DNA of 10,269 nucleotides from Nitrosomonadaceae bacterium (GTDB lineage: Bacteria; Pseudomonadota; Gammaproteobacteria; Burkholderiales; Usitatibacteraceae), in contig JAJTHU010000310.1 in assembly GCA_021300055.1 (NCBI GenBank), positions 1 through 10,269 on the forward strand, in the 5' to 3' direction. The notes under the pieces were generated by a model, which was not told where the DNA came from, searched no databases, and worked only from the letters and a program-made list of their open reading frames with translations. Position numbers and translations under genes: made by a program. Below are positions 5,557 through 10,269 of the stretch, piece after piece. Position 1 is the first letter of the stretch. Each line of letters begins with the position of its first letter.

Positions 5557-6585
5557 ATGAACATTTCCCTCCAGTTTTCGACGCTCCCAACTCGCGGACT
5601 GCGGCGTTCCGCCCTCCTAGCTCCATTGCTGGGCGCTGTGACTATTGCCGCGCTTCCTCTCGCCGTAATGGCGCAGGCGTGTCCGCATCGTGGTGATCTG
5701 GATGAAGTCTTCTGCGACCGCGACAAGAATATGGTTGCGGACGCCCCGGTAGATGCTGCGAAGCGCAAGAACCCGTCGGCTTTGCTGATGAGTTACACGC
5801 CCCAAGAGGACAACCAAGCTTACGAGCGCTTGTGGCAGCCCTACCTTGACCATATGACGCAATGCACTGGCAAACGTACGCGGTTTTTTTCGGTGCACTC
5901 GCCCGCAGCGGCAGTCGAGGCGATGCGCTCAGGACGCATCAACCTATCCACCTTGTCGACGGGTGATACACCTTTCGCGGTCAACGTGGCTGGCGCGGTG
6001 CCGTTTGCGATTCGCGGCGACGCGAAAGGACCGACCACATACCATTTGATCGTCCTCGTCAAAAACAGCAGCCCGATCAAGACGCTAAAGGACCTCGCCG
6101 GAAAGCGTGTGGCGCACGCGGCACCTTCGTCCAATTCGGGCAATCTCGCGCCGCGCGCTTTGTTCCCCGCAGAGGGCGTTACCCCAGACAAGGACTACAA
6201 GGTGCTCTATTCTGGCAAGCACGACGCCTCGGTGGCGGGTGTGCAGTCGGGTGATTACGATGCTGCTGCCGTTGCTGACGATGTGTACGATCGAATGCTG
6301 CAGCGAGGGCTCGTGAAACCGAATGAGTTGCGCGTGGTCTACCGTTCAAAGCCCTTCCCGAATGGCAGTATGGTGATGGCGCACGACTTAGATGAAGAGC
6401 TCGCTAAGAAAATCGCCAGTTGCACGATTAGCTGGCGATTCACGCCGGAGCTCACCAAGGCCTTCCAAGGCGCAGACCGTTTCTGGCCGCTCAGCTACGC
6501 GAAAGACTTCGAGATGGTTAGACAAGTTGCCAAGTTCAGCGGCCAAGCAATCAACAGCGCGACAACCGCGCCCCCCAAGCGCTAA
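5557..6585 (+). CDS. Phosphonate/phosphite-type ABC transporter substrate-binding protein, copy 1
   Basis: This 342-residue periplasmic binding protein is of the PhnD type (phosphate/phosphite/phosphonate group). The signal peptide is clear: RGLRR, a hydrophobic core, and cleavage after VMA near residue 39. The mature start carries CPHRGDLD and C-D-R-D-K-N, with a D-x-D-x-N-x-x-x-D pattern at 54-62 that resembles a calcium loop. Family motifs follow: LLMSYTPQED (76-85), EAMRSGR (121-127), STGDTPFAVN (134-143), GAVPFA, SSNSGNLAPR (191-200), VLYSGKHD (216-223) and GDYDAAAVADD (232-242). Four cysteines (42, 53, 103, 289) are all kept in the next gene's product, so two disulfides are likely. I chose the ATG at 5557 because the signal peptide starts there; the frame is open 63 codons further up but lacks family sequence. 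The ribosome-binding site is weak. It feeds ligand to the downstream PhnC/PhnE-like transporter. The ligand is not determinable here. Confidence 0.92.
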   Translation: MNISLQFSTLPTRGLRRSALLAPLLGAVTIAALPLAVMAQACPHRGDLDEVFCDRDKNMVADAPVDAAKRKNPSALLMSYTPQEDNQAYERLWQPYLDHMTQCTGKRTRFFSVHSPAAAVEAMRSGRINLSTLSTGDTPFAVNVAGAVPFAIRGDAKGPTTYHLIVLVKNSSPIKTLKDLAGKRVAHAAPSSNSGNLAPRALFPAEGVTPDKDYKVLYSGKHDASVAGVQSGDYDAAAVADDVYDRMLQRGLVKPNELRVVYRSKPFPNGSMVMAHDLDEELAKKIASCTISWRFTPELTKAFQGADRFWPLSYAKDFEMVRQVAKFSGQAINSATTAPPKR

Positions 6586-7652
6586 TGCGGTTAACACTTA
6601 GCTGCTTACACTCACGCGCATCGCACCGCGTGCACTTGGCGGGAGCCTTTGCATTCGCATTACTTGCCATCGCCCTCCCGCTGGGTGCGCTCGCCCAAGA
6701 CACCTGCAAAAACCGCGGTGACCTAGACACGATTTACTGTGATGAGAACGGTAACCTCACAGCCGACCTGCCCAAGGATGCGGCACGACTAAAGAACCCC
6801 AAGTCCCTACTTGTCTCATATTCCCCACAAGAGGATTCCGCTACCTACGAGCGGATGTGGACGCCGTACGTCAACCACATGACCAGCTGTCTCGGACGTC
6901 CGCTACGCTTTTTGCAGGTGCACTCGAGCGCAGCAACGGTTGAGGCAATGCGCTCCGGCCGCATACAGATCAGCCTGCTTTCTGCCGGCGACACGCCGTT
7001 CGCGGTCAACGTTGCCGGCGCGGTGCCTTTTGCCATCCACGGCAATGTTGTCAAGCAGCAGGGAAAAGACGTGCCGCAACTGACGGCCTATCACCTCGTG
7101 CTGGTCACGCGCGCCGATAGCGCGTTTCAGAAGCCCGCCGATCTCAAGGGTAAACGCATTGCCCACGTTTCGCCATCATCAAACTCAGGCAACCTTGCGC
7201 CGCGCGCTTTGTTTCCCGCAGTTGGGCTGACACCAGACAAGGACTACAAGGTCCTTTACTCCGGCAAGCACGACAACTCAATCGCCGGTGTCGTCAATGG
7301 CGACTACGATGCGGCAGCGGTTGCCGACGATGTGCTGATCCGCATGATTCAACGCGGCGCCGTGAAAGAGGGTGCGCTTCGGACGTTGTTTAAGAGCGCG
7401 CCTTTCCCCGCAGGCAGCCTTGCCTACGCTCATGACTTGGCACCAGAGTTGGTGCGACAGATCGAAGCGTGCACTTTCCAGTTTCGCTTCCCGCCAGATT
7501 TGGTCGCGTCATTTCGCGGGCCGGATCGTTTTGTCCCACTAAACTACAAGCGCGATTTTGAACCGGTGCGTAAAGTCGCCGAAGCAAGCGGGGAGGCATT
7601 CACCCGCGCCGCCTTCGATCAACGCAAGGCCCGAGAAAACAAGAAACCATGA
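6585..7652 (+). CDS. Phosphonate/phosphite-type ABC transporter substrate-binding protein, copy 2
   Basis: This 355-residue protein is a paralogue of the preceding gene's product, with the same order of motifs: CKNRGDLD, PQED (81-84), EAMRSGR (120-126), SAGDTPFAVN (133-142), SSNSGNLAPR (198-207), VLYSGKHD (223-230) and GDYDAAAVADD (239-249). The signal peptide ends at ALA, near residue 37. Cysteines 41, 52, 102 and 296 match the four of copy 1, and D53-x-N55-x-N57-x-x-x-D61 repeats the calcium-loop-like motif. It differs by an insertion of about eight residues (VVKQQGKDVPQLT region, 154-167) and a charged C-terminal tail. The start overlaps the previous stop as TAATG, which suggests coupled translation, and its own stop overlaps the ATPase start as ATGA. 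Two binding proteins for one transporter suggest either a widened ligand range or a specialised second protein; which is not visible. Confidence 0.92.
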   Translation: MRLTLSCLHSRASHRVHLAGAFAFALLAIALPLGALAQDTCKNRGDLDTIYCDENGNLTADLPKDAARLKNPKSLLVSYSPQEDSATYERMWTPYVNHMTSCLGRPLRFLQVHSSAATVEAMRSGRIQISLLSAGDTPFAVNVAGAVPFAIHGNVVKQQGKDVPQLTAYHLVLVTRADSAFQKPADLKGKRIAHVSPSSNSGNLAPRALFPAVGLTPDKDYKVLYSGKHDNSIAGVVNGDYDAAAVADDVLIRMIQRGAVKEGALRTLFKSAPFPAGSLAYAHDLAPELVRQIEACTFQFRFPPDLVASFRGPDRFVPLNYKRDFEPVRKVAEASGEAFTRAAFDQRKARENKKP

Positions 7653-8425
7653 ACCCTGATCGCGCTATCCGAATTCGCGGCCTCGTTAAAGAATACAAAA
7701 AAGGCGTACCAGTTCTTAAGGGCATCGACCTCGACATTTCTGGTGATGGCATTACCGCCATCATTGGCCCGTCTGGCACCGGCAAGTCCACGCTGATTCG
7801 CTGTATCAACCGCCTCATCGACCCTACCGCTGGAGAAATCCTGTTTCAAGGACAAGATTTGGCCAAGCTCAAGGGTATCGAGTTACGCGAAGCACGTCGA
7901 CGCATCGGCATGGTGTTTCAGGAATACAACCTCGTCGAGCGCTTGAGCGTCATGGAGAACGTCCTGACAGGTCGCTTGGGTTACGTGTCATCGTTCAACG
8001 CGTGGCTGCGACGTTTTCCGAAAGAAGACATTGCGGAGGCGTTTAACTTGCTCGACGCCGTGGGACTCGGAAACTTCGTCAACCAACGCGCCGACAGTTT
8101 ATCGGGTGGGCAGCGCCAGCGCGTTGGCATTGCGCGCGCCATCATGCAGCGCCCCGAAATATTGCTCGCTGACGAGCCGACATCCTCGCTCGACCCGAAG
8201 ACCTCCGTGGAGATCATGGAGTTGATGGCTGAGATGGCGGGACGCCGCAATATCCCGGTGATCGTCAATATTCATAACGTTGAACTCGCAAAACGCTTCT
8301 GTCAGCGCATGATCGGCATGACAGGCGGCAAAGTCGTGTTCAACGGGACGCCGTCCGAACTCACCGAAGCCAACCTCAAGGAGATCTACGGCGCGGGTGA
8401 GGGCGACAAAGGCTGGCTCGAATGA
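7649..8425 (+). CDS. phnC: Phosphonate-type ABC transporter ATP-binding protein (PhnC-like)
   Basis: This 258-residue ATPase powers import by the two permeases downstream. All nucleotide-binding motifs are intact: Walker A GPSGTGKST (40-48), Q-loop Q91 in VFQEYNLV, signature LSGGQ (151-155), Walker B ILLADEP (171-177) with catalytic E176, D-loop SSLD (179-182) and switch histidine H209 in NIHNVELA. VFQEYNLVERLSVMENVLTGRLG and VNIHNVELAKRF are typical of the PhnC subfamily, as opposed to amino-acid or metal transporters; length is also typical. It overlaps the binding-protein gene before it and the permease gene after it by four bases each (ATGA). The symbol marks the family; phosphonate as substrate is inferred from family, not shown. 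Confidence 0.93.
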   Translation: MNPDRAIRIRGLVKEYKKGVPVLKGIDLDISGDGITAIIGPSGTGKSTLIRCINRLIDPTAGEILFQGQDLAKLKGIELREARRRIGMVFQEYNLVERLSVMENVLTGRLGYVSSFNAWLRRFPKEDIAEAFNLLDAVGLGNFVNQRADSLSGGQRQRVGIARAIMQRPEILLADEPTSSLDPKTSVEIMELMAEMAGRRNIPVIVNIHNVELAKRFCQRMIGMTGGKVVFNGTPSELTEANLKEIYGAGEGDKGWLE

Positions 8426-9294
8426 CGGTGGCCGTCGCGCGCGTTGCCTTCAAGCCAAATTGGTCAGCCCGTATCGCGTGGGTGGTGCTCGCCATCTACG
8501 TCGTTTGGGCCGCAGGGCAACTTGATTTCACTTGGTCGCGCTTTGTTGATGGTCTAAGTAACGCGCAGAAGTTCTTGGGGCGAATGTTTCCGCCCAATTT
8601 CTCGACCGAAAAAGTCGAGATGATCGTCAAGGGACTAACCGAGAGCATTCAGATCGCAATCATCGCCTCGATCGTGGGTATCGCCCTATCCTTACCCATT
8701 GGCTTGATGGCCGCGCGAAACCTCATGCCTTCTTGGGTAGTGTGGCCCGCCCGCGCGCTGATCGCGGTATGCCGCTCGTTTCATGAGGTCGTCATCGCAA
8801 TCATCTTTGTGAAGGCCGTTGGCTTCGGCGCCATCGCTGGTATCGGTGCGCTGGTGGTTGGCTCTATCGGGTTCATTTCCAAACTGTTCGCGGAAGCGAT
8901 CGAAGAAATTTCCCCCAAACAAGTAGAGGCGGTGCGCGCAACTGGCGCGGGATTTTTCTCGGTACTCGTGTACGGTGTGATGCCGCAAGTGTTCTCGCGG
9001 TTCTTGGGTTTTGCTTCTTACACGTTTGACTCAAATCTACGCCACTCGACCATGATCGGCATCGTCGGCGCAGGCGGGATTGGCGGCAGCTTGTTCTCGG
9101 CGTTTCAACGATTCGACTACGATTTTGTGTGCGCAATATTGCTGTCGATTATCGGGCTGATTATCATCGCTGAGTGGTTTTCGAACTATGTTCGCGCCTT
9201 GTTCAACGACAATCTCGCCTTGGTCGATTATTTCCGCAACCGACGCAATGCGAGGCTGACGCGCGAAAAGTCCGCAGCGATGGGAGCATCATGA
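8422..9294 (+). CDS. phnE: Phosphonate-type ABC transporter permease 1 (PhnE-like)
   Basis: This 290-residue inner-membrane permease has about six predicted helices (near 18-34, 76-97, 106-133, 135-153, a segment near 211-228, and 236-255). The ATPase-contacting EAA loop is EAIEEISPKQVEAVRATGAG (158-177), preceded by the PhnE-type segment GSIGFISKLFAEAIEE. HSTMIGIVGAGGIGGSLF (208-225) is also a subfamily hallmark. The C-terminus ends in a charged tail with FRNRRNARLTREK, probably cytoplasmic. The start overlaps the PhnC stop as ATGA, and the stop overlaps the next permease start the same way. With the second, different permease, it probably forms a heterodimeric channel. Confidence 0.92.
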   Translation: MTVAVARVAFKPNWSARIAWVVLAIYVVWAAGQLDFTWSRFVDGLSNAQKFLGRMFPPNFSTEKVEMIVKGLTESIQIAIIASIVGIALSLPIGLMAARNLMPSWVVWPARALIAVCRSFHEVVIAIIFVKAVGFGAIAGIGALVVGSIGFISKLFAEAIEEISPKQVEAVRATGAGFFSVLVYGVMPQVFSRFLGFASYTFDSNLRHSTMIGIVGAGGIGGSLFSAFQRFDYDFVCAILLSIIGLIIIAEWFSNYVRALFNDNLALVDYFRNRRNARLTREKSAAMGAS

Positions 9295-10112
9295 GTGCGC
9301 CCGCAACGGTTGCAAGTCCGGTTGCTGAGCGGATCTGGTCGCGGCACACGCCCGAGCAGAAGTTTCTGCGCTTCGCGTTTTACTTTCTGGTTGTCGCGGC
9401 CATCGTTTTTTCGCTCAAGAACATCGAGATCATTCCCGAGTTCCTCTACGATGCGCCCGCGCAGCTGAAAGATTTTTTCCTGCGCATGTGGCCGATGGAT
9501 ACGGCCTACTACCCCAAGACAGTGCATGCAGCTCTGATCGAGACTCTGAACATCGCCACGTTAGGTACGTTGCTATGCTTAGTGATGGCGGTTCCTGTGG
9601 GCATCATGGCAGCTAACAACGTGGTGCCGTTTCGCCCTCTTAACATCTTGGCGCAGTTCATTTTGGTGTCGAGCCGTTCGGTCAACACACTAGTGTGGGC
9701 GCTGCTGTTCATCGCGATCTTTGGCCCCGGGGCTCTTGCAGGCACGATGGCGATTGCGTTTCGCTCCATCGGATTCGTCGGTAAGCTCTTCGGCGAAGCG
9801 CTTGAGGAGGCCAACAAAGGCACCATTGACGCCCTCACTGCAACCGGCGCGCCGAAGACGTCTATATTTCTCAAGGGCTATTGGCCACAGGTCATGCCCT
9901 CTTTTGCCTCCATCGCGTTGTTTAGATGGGACATCAATGTGCGCGAATCCGCGGTGCTTGGCTTAGTCGGCGCGGGTGGTATCGGCATGGCGATGGATAC
10001 CGCAATGAACCTGTTTAGGTGGGATCAAGTCGCCGTGGTGCTCGCCACGATCTTCATCGTCGTGATCATCGCCGAGATCGCCGTCAGCGCGATCCGTAAG
10101 CGGATCATCTAG
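9291..10112 (+). CDS. phnE: Phosphonate-type ABC transporter permease 2 (PhnE-like)
   Basis: This 273-residue permease is related to but clearly diverged from the preceding one. Predicted helices lie near 26-43, 84-107, 118-145, 147-165, 221-238 and 246-267. It has SSRSVNTLVWALLF (127-140), then GPGALAGTMAIAFRSIGFVGKLF and the EAA loop EALEEANKGTIDALTATGA (169-187), then ESAVLGLVGAGGIGM (219-233), all typical of PhnE. I chose the ATG at 9291, which overlaps the stop of permease 1 as ATGA; the frame is open 39 codons further upstream, but that part lies inside permease 1. It is the last gene of the operon: an intrinsic terminator follows 40 bases after the stop. Confidence 0.92.
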   Translation: MSAPATVASPVAERIWSRHTPEQKFLRFAFYFLVVAAIVFSLKNIEIIPEFLYDAPAQLKDFFLRMWPMDTAYYPKTVHAALIETLNIATLGTLLCLVMAVPVGIMAANNVVPFRPLNILAQFILVSSRSVNTLVWALLFIAIFGPGALAGTMAIAFRSIGFVGKLFGEALEEANKGTIDALTATGAPKTSIFLKGYWPQVMPSFASIALFRWDINVRESAVLGLVGAGGIGMAMDTAMNLFRWDQVAVVLATIFIVVIIAEIAVSAIRKRII

Positions 10113-10151
10113 GCGCATCGGTCAGCCCGAATACTAAACCATAGTATCCAC

Positions 10152-10171
10152 GCGCTTTTCCAAGCGCTTTT
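10152..10171 (+). terminator. Intrinsic terminator of the transporter operon
   Basis: GCGCTT (10152-10157) pairs perfectly with AAGCGC (10162-10167) around a TTCC loop, directly followed by TTTT (10168-10171). The site is 40 bases after the last permease stop. The 6-bp stem is short but has four G-C pairs and the right T-run on the plus strand. Confidence 0.7.
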
Positions 10172-10269
10172 GCCCCAAACTGCCCGTCAATAGTGGGGTT
10201 TACTCTGGGGCCTTTAGTACATTAAGACTGATGGGCGCAGCGGGTACAAAAGGCTCCGTCACAACCGCC
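10172..10269. other. Right-edge stretch with a weak hairpin and possible gene end or start
   Basis: CCCC-AA-ACT (10173-10181) can pair with AGT-GGGG (10192-10198) with a two-base bulge, followed by TTT on the plus strand: a weak second terminator-like stem. Beyond it, a plus-strand ATG at 10231 opens a frame (MGAAGTKGSVTTA) that runs off the edge, but it has no clear ribosome-binding site. On the minus strand two frames are open from the edge, one ending with CTRCAHQS and one with VPAAPISLNVLKAPE. Thirteen to about 22 codons are too few to choose between them. Confidence 0.25.

Overview
The window reads as ordinary chromosome of a Gram-negative proteobacterium, most likely a betaproteobacterium (Burkholderiales-like). 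This rests on the moderately high G+C, the form of HtpG, the Sec-type and lipoprotein signal peptides, and the TraB/GumN and TM-HAMP proteins. The genus is not recognisable from sequence alone. There are no rRNA or tRNA genes, insertion sequences, prophage genes, CRISPR arrays or integration scars.

Left part (1-2670), minus strand: a complete heat-shock chaperone gene htpG is followed 93 bases downstream by a small predicted lipoprotein. A heat-shock (sigma-32-like) promoter is visible about 180 bases upstream of the htpG start. The HtpG middle domain carries an unusual Ala-Ser run encoded by a hexanucleotide microsatellite.

Middle part (2836-5244): a small alpha-helical protein of unknown function lies directly upstream of a membrane protein that has a periplasmic helical sensor region and a HAMP domain but no output domain. 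The two are 13 bases apart and probably form an operon. Facing them is a minus-strand TraB/GumN-family protein with a signal peptide and a Pro/Ala-rich linker.

Right part (5557-10112), plus strand: a tightly packed operon encodes a complete phosphonate-type ABC importer: two tandem paralogous substrate-binding proteins (PhnD-like), one ATPase (PhnC-like) and two permeases (PhnE-like). Every junction overlaps (one TAATG and three ATGA), so translation is probably coupled. A good intrinsic terminator lies 40 bases after the last gene. No C-P lyase, phosphonatase, phosphite dehydrogenase or obvious Pho box is present, so the real substrate is open. The binding-protein pair, with a conserved four-cysteine pattern and a calcium-loop-like Asp/Asn motif at the mature N-terminus, is one of the two most interesting features. 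The other is the output-less HAMP protein with its small partner.

No clear new defence, mobile or RNA-guided system was found. The findings are second-look candidates inside otherwise recognisable gene families.
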